From NCBI GenBank assembly GCA_033439265.1, contig JAVTVX010000024.1:2542001-2606000 (forward strand): a DNA stretch of 64,000 nt, written 5' to 3'. The notes under the pieces are model-generated. The model was not told where the DNA came from. It was given only the letters and a program-made list of their open reading frames with translations, and searched no databases. This document shows positions 1-13,385 of this stretch, one piece after another (positions within the stretch are counted from its first letter, which is position 1; each line of letters begins with the position of its first letter). Both the position numbers and the translations under genes were made by a program. This DNA is from Dillenia suffruticosa (lineage: Eukaryota > Streptophyta > Magnoliopsida > Dilleniales > Dilleniaceae).

Positions 1-3000
1 TATTTTGTCATGATCCAATCTATTATCTGTTTATTATCTTTTTCTACTATGAAAGGAATAAGAATCAAGAAGTTTGCAATGTAGTTGGTGTCAACCTTTT
101 CTTTCTTTAGCCATTTATACCCTTTTCTACCCCCCACAAATTGTGAGGAAGATGACTTAAAATCACTTCAAAAAATGGTAAATTTGATTGGCACACAATT
201 TGGAAGATTAGATATCTTTTGGTGTACGCATCCCTCCAATTCCTATCATCCATCAGTAATTTGACAACATTGACATGAAGAAAGATCACCCAGCTTCTAC
301 AGTGACAATAGCATTGGTGTCTCTTACAAATCCCGGGTTCAAACCGTAACGATTCAAAGATCAGATACTTATAAATAAATATTAAACCCTATATTTTGGT
401 GACATTCAGTACTTTATAAATATAGTTCAAACTGAATATTTTACGATGGGATGAAATTTTTATGATAATTTAGAGGGAGAGTTGCATCTCAACTGCTAGA
501 ATAATTGACCATATATTTAATTGTTATGAGTAGAGACCTTATTGAAGGAGATGTTTGAAACCAAGCTTAGTTAAAAGGAACGTCGAAAATTAATTTTTAA
601 TCAAAATAGGAGGTTGGATTATTTTTTATAATAAGAATTCAAGAATTAAATGTTTTCAAATTTACTACTTTAGGCTATTCTTGTTGAATTTACACTCTCT
701 TTTTAGACTTTACATCTTCAAGGTAGAAGATAATCTTGAATTAGTTTATGTTCATGTTGTAGTTGCTAGGAGGAAATGGTCTCTTTTTTTGATTTGTAAT
801 AGAAATCAAAATTGGAAATTTAACATTGTGGAAGTAGAGAATTTGGAGACGAAAGGGGGAAGGAAAAGAGCAAATAAAGGTAAAAGAGGAGAGAAGATCA
901 AGATAATGATGCAGAAGAAAGAAGAAAAGAAGAAAGAACAACTTAATGAGTTTAATCTTGTGAGGGCATGCATGAAAGAAACTTCATGACAAATAAGCAT
1001 GAATATCATATTGTCCTCACTAACTTTTACTGCTTTTGGTTATTTTTTGGCAATCCCTCTTTTGCTTTCCTCTTTTCCTCATAATAAAAATTTTAGTACA
1101 TTATGAGGGGACTCCTCAGGGCTCCCCCCCCCCCTTTAAATTCAATGTATATTACCAGTTCCTTCTAGAGCTGCAAAACAAATTATATAAAAAATATCCA
1201 AATTCAGTTCATTTTCTGAATTGAACTGAGTTTCATATGTAATAGAGATTTCATTTAAATTTATATCATTTAGACAAATATATTCTCTTAAATGAGTTTA
1301 ATTCTACATTTGATTTCCATTCGTTTAATAAATAAGTTTTAAAACCGTATATATGTTTAGTTCATTTATTTAAATAATCAAAACAACCCAAAATCCAAAC
1401 CAAAAAACTTTCATAAAACACTTATTATGAGCTTTTGGATAAACGAGAGATTTTTCTTCATTTGTTGGATGGAGTTGTAGTGTGTAGTCCTTCTCTAAGG
1501 TGGGGAAATGAATGTAGTAAAGCAATAGTAATTACTCTGAGAGCAAAAGAGAATGATAATAAAACATGCAGCTTTTGCATGCACAACTAGGGTTCAGAGG
1601 TATGTTTCCATCAATTATTAGAAGCTTAGGAGCCTGAAGGGACCTTTGGACAAAGTTGTATCCTATTGCCATGATAGTTATCTCAGTCGAGGTTTTCATT
1701 TCCATCCTACTTTCACTAAAGTGGGATTCATTTATAACCATCGGTGTCTAAACTTTTACTCATAAAAGTAAATTAAAAAAAAATAATAATGAAAATGAAA
1801 ACACAATCCTATGAATAAATAGTACAGTGAGTTATCATAGAGAAGAAAAAATTGAATCTTGAATTTTACATATATAGAGAGTTGCATCAGCTGCTAGTTA
1901 AGTTATGATTTGGATTCCCAAATTTTGTATTAAGAAAGACTACTTATTCACCCATAAGCATTTTCCCATAAAATTTCGATACCTAAATTTCTCGCGTAAA
2001 ATTTTATCAATAGAACTTGCTAATATCTCTCTTTTTTTTTAGATAAACCTTTGATATCTAGTAAATTGAGTTTTTAAAGACAAAATTTTCTCGATTTCTA
2101 TTTTTTCTATACATAAGAATAGAAACTGAGATTTTATTTAAAAGATATTATTATATAGTCACTGTACTGATTAGACATCGGTGCTAATATCTCTTTATGT
2201 TAAATACTAAAATTTGCACAAATTAATGTTGAAATTATTCCATAATTAATGATCTTAATTTGACTAAGATGTCAATTCCTAGTCGTAATTTATTGTTATT
2301 AAAACATAAAACATTCAATTCTTGAGTAAAAGTAAAACCTATGAAAGATCCTTTTCACCAAACATAATTGTGATTGAATTGAATGCTCTGAACCTTCAAT
2401 TACGTTTGCAAGGTCAAGGCCCTTGACCAGATTTTGTTGCTCCTTCCTTAGACTTCTACTACCATTTAAGATTAGTGATGCTGACTCTATCCGATAATTA
2501 TTCACTAGTTCGTTTTTTAGTAAAATATTAAATATTTCAGGTTCTTTTCAAAAATTAACCTTTTTGAAAATGTCATTATTGTATAAATTAGTTGAGAAAG
2601 ATTCTGTTGTCATTGTGATCACACATAAAACATATAATGAGAAACCGAAAAGATGAATTTATGTCTTAATTAATTTATATGTCAGGAAATTTAGTGTTAA
2701 TTGGTATTCATAGTCAAATAAAATTATTGTGCTCGAAATTTGAATAATGTGCATAAATGGTTTGGTGGTCAGTGTATTCGATAGTTTTGCTTGAAAGAGC
2801 ATATTTGAGTTTTAATGATACTTCTGATTTATTCAATTGTTGTATAAGGGTGGCTTACCTCCCGTTATGTAATTGTAGCATGTCAATCTCCGTGCTTAAT
2901 CCAATCGTAACGCATCATTCGTTCGTTAATGTAAATGAAATTGATACTTTTATTGTTTATTTTTTTTTTTATATAAAAAGAATAATATTAAGAAACTCAT

Positions 3001-3576
3001 TTCATAAAATAAATTTTATAATAATCGATTCAGATTCGTGATAAAATTTTAAATATATTATGTTATATGATTAAGCCACTGACAAAAAGGAAAAACAAAA
3101 GTTCTTGCGCAATAAATGAGGTTTTTGTTGTCGCTTTTCATAAACCTAAATAATGTCGTCTTCCCCGGCAATTAAAGAAAGGCGTTACAATTGCTTTTGT
3201 ACCCGCAAGAAGGTGACTGGTTTTAAATGCCAATATATCCGAATCAAAGTACACATAGATAGGGTCAAACAAATGAAGGGTCGAGATCAAAAGTACATTT
3301 AATGAGGTCCATCATGAGGAATATGCATGTGTTGCAGCATATAAATATGTATAAATAATTAGTAAATAATATAAATAAAAAGAAAAAATATTTATATAAA
3401 ATGTTGGCAATGAAGTGAAGGGAGTTCCAATCATTTCATGAGCTGACCTTTGAACCGACAAACCCGACTTGAACAGAAGACTTGCCGGTTATTTTTCATA
3501 CACATTTTTTGTTTTAATCTCTGACACTTGGCAAGCATCGGACGGATTGTGTGTTTGACTTGACGACTGTGGTCAA
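1..3576. other. Intergenic AT-rich DNA, no gene recognised
   Basis: No reading frame here resembles a known plant protein, and the open stretches are short and low-complexity. A C10 run lies at about 1126-1135. A tRNA B-box-like phrase (GGGTTCAAACC) near 334-344 looks like a worn SINE head rather than a tRNA, because no cloverleaf can be drawn around it. The last few hundred bases form the upstream region of the HD-Zip gene. Confidence 0.6.
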
Positions 3577-3585
3577 AAACCCTAG
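3577..3585 (+). promoter_or_regulatory. Telo-box-like motif (AAACCCTAG) upstream of the HD-Zip gene
   Basis: AAACCCTAG lies about 200 bases before the HD-Zip start codon, followed by a pyrimidine-rich stretch typical of a plant 5' leader. Telo-boxes (AAACCCTA) are known plant promoter or leader elements bound by TRB/MYB-type proteins and are linked to Polycomb recruitment. Its use here is inferred from position only. Confidence 0.35.
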
Positions 3586-3779
3586 GGAACTCCAACCATT
3601 TTTAGTTTATGTTTTTTATTTTCATCTGACCCTCTCTTTAACTTGTCTACTTATTTCGCCTTTTCTCCCACTTCCAGCTTTTCTCTTATATATCTCCTTC
3701 CTTGGTTTCTCTTCTTTCTTTGTGTTCTTCATTGCTAATCTTTCTCTCTCTTTCTCTCTCTTTCTCTCCTGCGACTATC

Positions 3780-5133
3780 ATGGCGATCTCACCTTCATGT
3801 TCTACATGCTTGGAGTTGACCATCTCTATGCCTGGATTTGCTTCATCTTCTGCTTTACATTCGTCTGGTAAGCTAGACACGATCATCATCTTTGTAATTT
3901 TCTTCTCATCTCTCTCTCTCTCTCTCTCTCTTTCTGATCATGTAAATTTTTATAGCTTGTAAAGTTACTAACCCTGTGCTCAGATAGCAAGCTTATGAGA
4001 TTTGCGAACTATTATTTAATTTACATGATGAGAAATTACTTAGAAAATCCGTAGATAATTTAATTATGTGATCTCCAGATTTTCAGCATGGATGTTCATG
4101 TGGGACTCTAATGTTGCATGCTATTTGAAATATTGTTACCTAATTCCAACAATACTAGGCCATACCCATAAGATTCTCTCTCTCTCCCCCCTTCTAATGT
4201 CAATTAATGATTTTTAAAATATCCGGGTTTCTTGCAAGGAAGTTCTTCCTTATTTTCCATTTCCCTAAGACTTGATTCATCAGAATTTCAGAAATATGTA
4301 CCGACAGATGTCTACATATAGAGTATTATTTTGTTTGGTACTAAGTATATGATATGATTAAATAGGAGGAGTATGCGGGATGAGAAATTTGGACATAAAT
4401 CAAGTGCCGTGTGGAGGTGGAGAAGAAGAATGGAACGCATCAGGATTAAGCATGGAAGACGAAGAAGAGAACAGTGCTAACAATAATAATAATGATGATG
4501 GAGTTGTTCCTCCTCGCAAAAAGCTTCGTCTCTCTAAAGAACAAACCCGTCTCCTCGAAGAAAGCTTCAGAAAAAACCAGACCTTGAACCCTGTAAAATA
4601 AATTTTACTTTGACATTTTTCATCTCTCTCTCTCTCTCTCTCTCATTGATTAAATGTTGCAGAAACAAAAGGAGGCTTTGGCCATGCAATTAAGGCTAAA
4701 ACCGCGGCAAGTTGAGGTGTGGTTTCAAAACCGTAGAGCAAGGTACCCATACCCTTTCTAATTAATTTAAACGTATTTTCCACTGAAATTACTTCTTCTT
4801 TTGTCTCTTGACCTATACATCATTATTCTTGACGTCTGGTATCTTGGTTTGATTTGTATTCACCAAGGACACGAAGAATATGATTCAATGTGTGTACCCC
4901 ACAAATTACCTACAAATGGATAAAAATAAACGAAAGTTTTGGAAATATAACAACGTATTAAAAAGCCCTACATGTGGGGTCAAAAAGCCCTACTTGTTTG
5001 TACGGACGTTTGACATGTGGTGTTAAAATGCCCTACAAAGTTATATATGCTTTACGCGTTTTTTTTTAGAGTTATTTTTTTTTCTTCTTTATGTGTGTAT
5101 AATGAGTTTTTACTAGAATAGAAGGGGTAAAGG

Positions 5134-5191
<58 letters not shown>

Positions 5192-7453
5192 GTTAATAGT
5201 TTTATAGGGCACTTCCTATCAGAATCAATTTGTGCATTATAATAACTAATAATCACTTGAAACATTTGATTCAAGGTCTACCACTCTTTTTTCCCCTTCT
5301 TTATAATCTCTGTATGTCTTCCTTTATTCTTTGGAAGAAGTCCATGATTTTGATAATTTTGTTTTGGCCCCGGGGGGGGGGGGAGCCATAAACGAAGGGG
5401 GTGCTTGGAAGCCTTCTTTCTTTTCCTCCTCCTCCTCCTCCTCCTCCTCTTCTTCTTCTTCTTTTTCTTCTTCTTCTTTGTCAGTACAAATATGACATTT
5501 TTCGATTTCAAGTTTTCTTGTGATATTTTTCATATGTTCCATAATTTGAATTTTATAATTTCTACGGAATGGCTAGTCGTGATCATCCCATTAGTGTCGA
5601 TGGACCTTTTTTTGAAGGTCATTTTTACTTTTGAGAAAAAATCTTTTTTTTTTTTTTTGAGTGAACATATAAACCAGGGAAAACTTTTTTCGCGAAAAAA
5701 GGGATTTTTCTAATTATAAATTTTTCATTCATCAGAGTAGACAGTGAAATTAAAAGAAGAATAAGGAGAAGAAGAAGAAGATGAAGAAGAAGAAAACCCA
5801 TAACCAATAGGATCTTAACAGATTGAGTTCTTTCAATTTCCAATTATAATATTGGTGAAAGGAGATTCGGGTTGCTTAAGAAAATACCAAACCTAGGCAT
5901 CGTAAAAATATAGGAGTATGTTATCAGTTGCCAAATAAAGGCATGGAATAAAGCTAAGTGCATTGTTTTATTGACATCAGTATGTGGCAAACTCGTGGAC
6001 ATTAATCCACCATATGACAAAAATCCTGACATAACCCTTCCTTCGTTTAACTCAGATTTTGTTTTGTCTCTTTTGGGTGATCTTAGTAGTCATATAATTC
6101 TTTTTTCTGTCCCTTGTTTTCTAGTCATTTTAGTAAAAAATTCTAGCTTGCCAATTTCAATTGAAGAATCTAAATTCATTAACAATATGTTTAACCCTGG
6201 TACTTAAATTCTCATTTACTAAGATTAGCTAAGTGTTTATGAGTAGTTTAATGTGAGGGATACTTTGACTAAATAATGGCTCAAAAACATTAAAAAAAAA
6301 AAAGAATAATGAGAAACCCAAACTGTAGTTATTTATTATTATTATTATTATTTTGTTTTCACCATCAACATCCGGGTTTTTATCTGACTAATTCGATTCG
6401 AGAACTGTGAGATCTATTTTAGGAGTCGGCTTTTCCAAACTATGGTTATGCCAATACCTAAAGACGTGAAGGGAAAAGCACAAGTACAATATGCAGTTTC
6501 TTGGGAGGTTATTGTAGTTGTGATAAATTATTTTTATTAATTGATATATATTGTGGCTTGTTTGCTACTATATCTCCCTGTCAATTATTTGTTACTGTTC
6601 CTCTTATGTTGGTGTATCATCGAGTGGGATAGGCTTGTATGTTGGTTTCATACCGGTTAATAACACAATAATATGTTTTATAATTTTTATAATTAAACTT
6701 TTTATTCATATGTGTTTAGGAGAATAAGATTTGTCTTACTGAATAATCTATATTAATAAATTATTTGGTTTTTAAGAATATGGTTTGGTTTACTATGGAA
6801 CTTATCGTACACGTAATTTTCCTGCAAAATAAAAAGAAAAAACAGTTTATTACATGTTTATCATATATATTATGAAACTTTTATTAGAATTCTGTGATTC
6901 GTGAAAAATAATTGTGCTTAATTATTTATAAGGATTTTTTTTATAACAATCTTCTAAGTATTGATACCCACAAACTTTGAAACCATTAGATGTTATTCGA
7001 TAACCATCTATTCTTCTGTTATCTTATTTTACGAGTTATTCATCAGCTATAGATATCATGGGTGGTAATACATGTGGAAATTGCAGAAAATTCCTTATTC
7101 AGAACTCTATTTTATATTTTAAAATGCCTAAAACTTAATTTTTTTTCTCTCCCAAATAATCAAGCAGGAGCAAGCTGAAGCAGACAGAGATGGAGTGTGA
7201 ATACTTGAAGAGATGGTTTGGATCACTCACAGAGCAAAACAGAAGACTCCAAAAGGAAGTAGAAGAACTAAGAGCAATGAAAGTAGGCCCACCAACTGTC
7301 CTATCACCGCACACTTGTGAACCACTTCCAGCATCCACACTCACAATGTGCCCTCGATGTGAGCGCATCACAAGCACCGCCGCAACAGCCACCACGAGCT
7401 CCGCCACCGCCACCATAGACAAGGGTCCCACCACCACCTCCACTGTCTTCTAA
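3780..7453 (+). CDS. HB17: HD-Zip class II transcription factor, ATHB17-like (4 exons, 226 aa)
   Basis: Exons: 3780-3867, 4366-4592, 4663-4742 and 7168-7453, all with GT-AG introns; total 681 nt. The start at 3780 is the first ATG in its frame, and the N-terminus (MAIS...[10 protein letters not shown]) matches ATHB17 relatives; LELTI is EAR-like, fitting a repressor. Residues 31-79 are acidic and Asn-rich. The homeodomain runs about 80-135 and ends in the helix-3 signature [11 protein letters not shown]. The leucine zipper follows directly, with L145, L152, L159 and L166 on a heptad. The class II CPxCER motif is C193-P-R-C-E-R. The protein should be a nuclear dimer binding CAATNATTG-type sites, as known for HD-Zip II (shade and auxin responses). 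Intron 3 is 2425 bp and carries long TTA and CTT/GAA tracts. The C-terminus is Thr/Ala-rich and shorter than in ATHB17. Family certain; ortholog level likely. Confidence 0.95.
5136..5191. repeat. (TTA)n microsatellite in HD-Zip intron 3
   Basis: About 18 tandem TTA units form a perfect trinucleotide repeat inside intron 3. A shorter TTA run lies near 6331-6351, and another intergenic one near 8417-8441. The length suggests it is polymorphic. Confidence 0.9.
5366..5797. repeat. Poly-G tract plus opposed CCT/CTT and GAA tracts in HD-Zip intron 3
   Basis: A G12 run follows TTTTGGCCCC at about 5371-5382. A pyrimidine tract of CCT then CTT units covers about 5424-5478, and a purine tract of GAA-type units covers about 5754-5797. 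The last two are roughly complementary and lie about 300 bases apart, so the pre-mRNA could fold them together. Reading frames across these tracts (poly-Glu, poly-Lys, poly-Leu) are artefacts of the repeat. Confidence 0.6.
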
Positions 7454-10400
7454 AGTTCCCTCAATCTTCTCCCGACAAACTTCCGCGGATTGTTAGTCAT
7501 CTTCTCATGTTTAGTGCATGTGTAACCAAATTGACCAAAATAAAAGATATGGCAAAAAGAAAAATATTTATGTATTCACATAGTCTTAGTACTTAAAAAA
7601 ATATTAATCTATACAATGTATTAAGGATATCTGGCGTTGCATTTATTATAGATATATTCCATTAGTTTACTCGGTGAGTTTCGTGATTGTGTTCAAATTT
7701 TATGAAAAATCAAAAAGCAAATGCAGAAACCCTATCCTAGTTATAAACCCATTTAGTCACGACAACATTTTCACATGAATTGATTAGCAAAACAAATTTT
7801 GGTAACCTAGAAGATAAGTAATACACTAATCTTTAAAATCAGATATTTAAAATTAACTTTGGTATAATATACATTATTTTAAAGTTTTCGAGACCATGTA
7901 GGGAGTTGGTTTATGTTGGTACAATAATTCTTTCTGCAATTGTTGGCTCTTTTTGGGACCAAATAGAGCGTATTCAAGAATGAAGGGACAAAGCAAAAAA
8001 GGGAGTTTAAAGAAATAGTATAATACATGGATATTGTCTGCAAATATAGAAGTTTGAGTGTTGAATATGTGTTTGGTTGGCAAGACGGGCAAATAATTCA
8101 AGGATTGTGGGAGCAATAATGAAAAGCAATTTCATCAATCCATGCATGGCCTTTGGATTTCTAGTTGATGTTCTTTGAGCTCGATCGACAAGGCATATAA
8201 TTCTGGATAGATATTTGGAGCAATAATGGAAAGCAAGCTCTGGCCCATACCATGGGAAAATAATTATTGTTTTTCCTTGGAAAAAGTGATAAAAAAAGGG
8301 GGATAGCCAACGTAGGAGTAAGACCATTAGGTGAGTTCACCAGAAAAGTTTTTACACGTTTTTAGATTCGATCATAGTAAATTAGTGCAGAACTTGGCTG
8401 ATCAAAGGTTCAAATTTTATTATTATTATTATTATTATTATTTTCTCTTAAAGAGTGTGAAAGAAAAATTCAGGGTATTAAATTAATTCAGTATAACAAT
8501 AATATTATATGGACTATATGATTTTTGAATTAAAAATTTGTTTAATTTAATTGATGAAATAGATGACGGATGATAGTTAGGAGTTGATATTGTTGTTAAT
8601 TGATATTCGTGTTCGATTGTTTAACTAATATAAGTTGCTATTCAAATATAAAATAACTAAAAAATAAATCTATGTTAATTAAATCTGTTTTATTTTTTAC
8701 ATATTTATTTTTATATTATTGATATATTTGAAATATATAAAATTTATAAATATAATATCAATAATTTTTTAAAATAATTAATTCAAATACACATTATAAA
8801 AAATAATACAAATAATTAAATATCTATGATTTTTATAAGAAAAGACAATTTTACAACTATTTAAAAAATCAATTAATTTAAATATATACCATAATAATAA
8901 TTTAAAATCTTGTCTTACAAAAAATTAGAGAATAAAAATTATAAAAAGTAAAAAAAACAAAAAGAAATATGGATAAAATAATTTTTAACTATTTAAATTT
9001 TTTTGTTGTCTATGATCTTGCTCTGCTTTTCACCCAATTCTAACTTCGTTCTCAGACTTGGATTGCTTCCTAAGTCGCCTCAATCGTAGGTAGATAGACA
9101 TTAAGGCTTAAATGCAATGGTTCTACCATTGATGAAATCTCTCAACATGACTATATTACATCGGTTCGTTTAGGATTCATGGAAAACCCTTAAGATTTAA
9201 ACTGACTGCGGGAGTGGTGAGTCACCATAGCATGTAAAGAATGTTAGACAGCAGAGGCCATATAGTACAATCTGGCCCCTATACACAATAACCTTCCTGA
9301 GCTGTTCTTTCTTTTTATTAATCTAAAAAATGAGTCAAAATTTACTTATGTGGATTGTTTAGTTAAGAAATGATTTCCATATACGTGGCGAAACTCTTTG
9401 TTATCATGATTGCATATTTGCAATTATGGTAAATTGGTCTAAACGTTCTTTTGAGAAGCTATTTCTGTAATTATGAGCTAATTAACTTGTTGTCGAGTAA
9501 TGCCGGAGATATCCTACTTGACCCGAACCACGGAGAGTTGGGACCAGTTCATGACAAAATATAACAGGATTTTGGCCCAAAATATGCATCGCAAACCAAT
9601 TAGTTGGGCTTAGACTACTAGTGCTGTGATGGGCTGAAATGATATGGGCCTCTTTGAATTATTTTTTGGTATAAATCATCGGTATCTGATAATTACGTCG
9701 GTTCTAATTAAATCTACTTCGAGTCATGTTGAGCCCTAGGATAAAAATCTTTTGATGTCTGTTTCTTTTATATACAATACTCGAATCAGGAATTTTATTT
9801 AAAAGAAACTAAAATCCAAACACTAAACCAAAAATACGTTGGTCTTTCAATTATGCTTGACCTAAATACACCATATAACAACCTTTATTTATTTATTTAA
9901 TTTGGTTTTTTTTCGAGTTTATGATGAAATGGTGCAACATGACAAAACATAGTAGACCAAAAAAAGGCAGTTGTGATGAGATTAATCGAAATGGGGTCCT
10001 TGATTAGGTATCTTATGTTATTCTTATAGTTAAAAATGTGTTTCATTTGACAATAGACACAGCACGCGACATAATCTAGTTGTTGTTATAGAAGAAGAGA
10101 CCAACAAGTGACAGATCTCTTAGGTATAGTCATTCATGCATGCTCGATTTGGTCCTCCCACCTAATCTTCACATGACCTGGATTCTTGATTCTCTTTCTT
10201 GGTATTTTTGTTTGTTCAAACTCTTTGATTTGTCATTAATCATTGATTTGGTAAAATCCCTTAAAAAAACCTTTTTTCTGGTTTTAGTATCGTGATTATC
10301 TATTAATTAATTGGGGGTTCATGATTTAATCAGTATCTTACCCTGTTAAGCAACAAGTCTGAAATCTTTATTCCTCGACCAAGATTTGAAAGTTCACAAG

Positions 10401-11957
10401 AAGATATTGTAGAATCACTTGTTTTCGTCTTACATTTAGTCTGCCTTCGATTTTCAAAGTTGGGTTGTGTTGAATTAATCCCAGTCATTTGGATCACATG
10501 GACGTCAAAGGCCCCAAGACTCATCTACGTATAATATAAACATTTTATTTTATTTTATTTTTACCTCATGATGTGTTTGATTTAGATTCACCTGAATCTT
10601 AGTAGAAAAGATATTTTTATGAATTTTTTTGATACATAGGAATTTTCAAACTCGAAACCATTATAAGTGAGATGAGAGATAATGTTAATTAAATTATAAT
10701 GCGGATCGACAGAAAAAAATGCTTTTATGAACAATAATAGATTTATATATAATTGATTCTTAACATTTTTACCTTAGACGTCATAGGCTCAAAACAAAAT
10801 AGTGAAAGGTGCATGTGTACGTGACACCAACTAGACATTGACATTGACATCTCCTACAAAATTTTAAACATAAATTAGGCACGATTTCTATGGAATTTCC
10901 CCAGCATTAAAAAAAAATGCATGGAGAGAAGATTGAATGAACACCAGATCGAAGCTCTTGGAGAGAAACAAGTGAAAAAAGATGAGAGTGTAAGTTACTA
11001 CTCAAAAAAAGGTTCTTTTGCATGGGGTATGGAGGTGGACCTTGGAGCTTGGGCCAAATGTGCTAGAGATGATAAAAACTTCATGATCAAACATTATTAG
11101 AACATCCCCACAAGCACGAAACCTATTTTTAACGTTTGACCTCATGTATCGATATATATGATTCAATTATGAAATTTTATCAAAACTTTATAGTAATTTG
11201 CAGTCACATGAGCCATATCTCTAACATGGTCACGGCTCGAGATTGAGTAAAACTTTGTCGTCATGTGCCATGGGGGCTCGTGCTGGCAAAGATGTCCCCA
11301 TCTTTATTTTCTCAAGACTCTAGATTTTTTTGGCCCCTCTATCAAGAGAGCATAGAGTTAATGCACTACGAAGATTTTCTTTCTAAAACATGTGCAATTA
11401 TTGTTGAGGTTGTCCTCAGGAACCAGCTCGTGAGTGCTATATATATGCATTTAATCGACTTGATTCCCTACATCTGCAACTTCAATTTCATCAAAAAAAA
11501 AAAAAAAAAAAAGTTAAAGGGTATCGGCATTGTTACCCGTTCTGGGCATATGATTATAAACTCTCCTTTCACCGTCGAATGTTCTGCTTCTCCTACTTTT
11601 TTTTTTTTTTTCACAATTAATATTTGAGATTTATTCGATTAATCTGATTTGAGCATTATGAACCCCATTTTAAACATTGACTTTCTCAAAAATTTTTTTA
11701 TCATTCCTAAATCTCAAATTCAAAATCTCTAATTAAAAATGATCATTCAAACAAAAAAAATTTAGTTCTGCTTCACCTATAATTACTGTTATGAAAGCAA
11801 ACACATCACTAAAATTCTACGAAGATATCAAGGATATAATATGCAAAACGCCCCCCCTCCCCCATGTAGAGCGCCTAAAAAATGCCGTAACTACTTTTTC
11901 GCGGCTATTAACTTCGTTCAAGTTAAATGCAAAAAAATAATTTAGTAAATAAAATAC
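7454..11957. other. Intergenic AT-rich DNA with SINE-like relics, no gene
   Basis: No coding region is supported. Short stretches near 9670-9730 and 18030-18180 share a phrase of the type GGTATCTGA...TTCTAATTAA with the better-preserved SINE 3' halves at 33.7 kb and look like worn copies. The stretch 8470-9000 is almost pure A/T. Confidence 0.5.
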
Positions 11958-12040
11958 TATCTCATCTTTACGGGGATAGTTTAATAGTCATAATTTATCT
12001 CAACTCTGAAATCCAGGGTTTGAATTCTTATATAACAAAA
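11958..12040 (+). mobile_element. Short tRNA-head SINE (83 bp) with 11-bp target-site duplication
   Basis: The insert has an A-box-like region (GGGATAGTTTAATAGTC), a B-box-like region (GGGTTTGAATTC) about 50 bases later, and an A-rich end. It is flanked by the direct repeat AAATAAAATAC at 11947-11957 and 12041-12051. The layout matches the 86-bp element at 34558: a tRNA-like head with almost no body and a short A tail. The duplication is A-rich, so part of the match could be chance. Confidence 0.55.
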
Positions 12041-12051
12041 AAATAAAATAC

Positions 12052-12833
12052 GGTCCCATGAGATTTAGAGACATCAAACGTAAAACAGTTAATTAGTCCT
12101 TTTTAGGTATTAATTATGAGTATTTAACAATTATATTATTCTAATTAAATTTATTTTGAGACGAGTTGGAATTTTAAAAAATAAAACCCTCATTGTATTT
12201 ATTTTCATCATATATATATATAAGATTTAAATCTAAAATTTTATTTAAAGGGTATGCAATCAAGACATTGGTATCCTGGTGTTAGCATTGCCTTCGCGGT
12301 TCAAACTTTGGTCCTACCATCATTTCAAATTGCATTATACCAACTTCAAATATTAAATTTTACTGTGATTTGTTTGACAGTATTAATTATTTTGGATTTT
12401 AGATTATTTTGAAACGGTGAAGTCAGTTGAAGGAAGAGTTCTGCATAGACGTGGCAATCAAGTTGGATTCGATTATTCTGGGTAAACCCAGCAAGGGATC
12501 GGGTCATTTTCAAGTTCGGGTTTCCCCATCATAAACCCCTAACCTGGAACTACATCAAAATTGGGTTTTAAGATATGTTTTCTTCTTGTTGCATTTAGTT
12601 AATATATTATAATATTATAAAACCTATTTAATAACATAGGTTAAATGATTGATTATAACAAGAGTAATTTTAGTTATTTAATTGCTAATTTTATAACCTA
12701 TTATTGTATAAATTAACGTTTATATTACTCATAGACCCTATCTATTATTGTTGTTATATAATATCAAAATAGTGAATAATTTTTATTTTGTGTTTAATGT
12801 AATTACGGTATAAGATACTAAACTCCTTTTTAG
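12052..12833. other. Intergenic DNA with GGGTCGGG-type transposon-end-like sequence
   Basis: Around 12447-12545 the phrase GTGGCAATCAAG and the stretch GGGATCGGGTCATTTTC resemble ends of hAT-type plant elements. GGGGTCGGGTCAAAATTTTC recurs at about 13167-13186. No transposase is present and no clean terminal pair could be matched, so this is a hint rather than a call. Confidence 0.3.
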
Positions 12834-13125
12834 TTAAAAAATAATATAATATTATAATTTTTGGCGATTTTCCTATAAGTTAATTTTGACCACAGAAAAA
12901 TGTTGATAAATTAGCGTTATTTTTTTACCTTAAAATATAAATATGATAATTAAAAAAATTTATATGATAATATAATACATGTAATGGTTAATTATTTTTT
13001 GAAAGATTATATTGTCATGTTGTAAATGACAGATTAATTATTTTAATAAAAATTAACAATAAACTCATTTAATTACACTTATCAATATATTAAAATCGCC
13101 AAAAATCTAATATTTTATTTTTAAA
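12834..13125. mobile_element. MITE-like element with terminal inverted repeats
   Basis: The left arm at about 12848-12871 and the right arm at about 13092-13114 are inverted copies sharing the core TTTTTGGCGATTTT plus a flanking AATATTA-type stretch, so at least 23 bases pair with few mismatches. The arms may extend to about 12834 and 13125. The 220-bp interior is AT-rich and non-coding. No unambiguous target-site duplication is visible in the A/T flanks, so the superfamily is not assigned. Confidence 0.5.
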
Positions 13126-13225
13126 AAGAAATCAATAAAATGTGAAATTCGTCTGGGACGAGATTCGGGGTCGGGTCAAAATTTTCCGACTCTAGTTTTG
13201 TAAGCAAGAGCTTTACTTTATATTT

Positions 13226-13385
13226 ACGACGATGAATTGGTCTAATAGGATATGATTAAATCCTTTAATCAAGATCCTAAGTTTGATTTGTGACTTGGGC
13301 ATAGAGCATACTCTATTGGAAAGATAACCCTCTAATTGGATCACTATAAATTTTGAATTAAATTAATTAGAATATAAATTCGAAC
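13226..13385 (+). mobile_element. Degenerate SINE copy, same family as the 34.7-kb element
   Basis: The order of short matches (ATTAAATCCTTTAATCAAG, a TTTGATT B-box relic, ACTTGGG, TATTGGAAAGATAACCC) follows the minus-strand reading of the element at 34713-34890. No target-site duplication is readable. Further worn copies of this type appear at about 14800-14910, 17225-17390, 29445-29580, 30823-30960 and 49890-50040. Confidence 0.5.

Noticed and set aside
334..352. tRNA-like B box GGGTTCAAACC
   Set aside because: No cloverleaf or acceptor stem can be formed around it; more likely a SINE head relic.
5278..5542. Minus-strand frames rich in Glu, Lys and Arg
   Set aside because: They are translations of the CCT/CTT tract in HD-Zip intron 3; composition comes from the repeat and nothing resembles a protein domain.
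11265..11627. 120-residue plus-strand frame
   Set aside because: Runs through poly(A) and poly(T) tracts giving Lys and Phe runs; no recognised domain.
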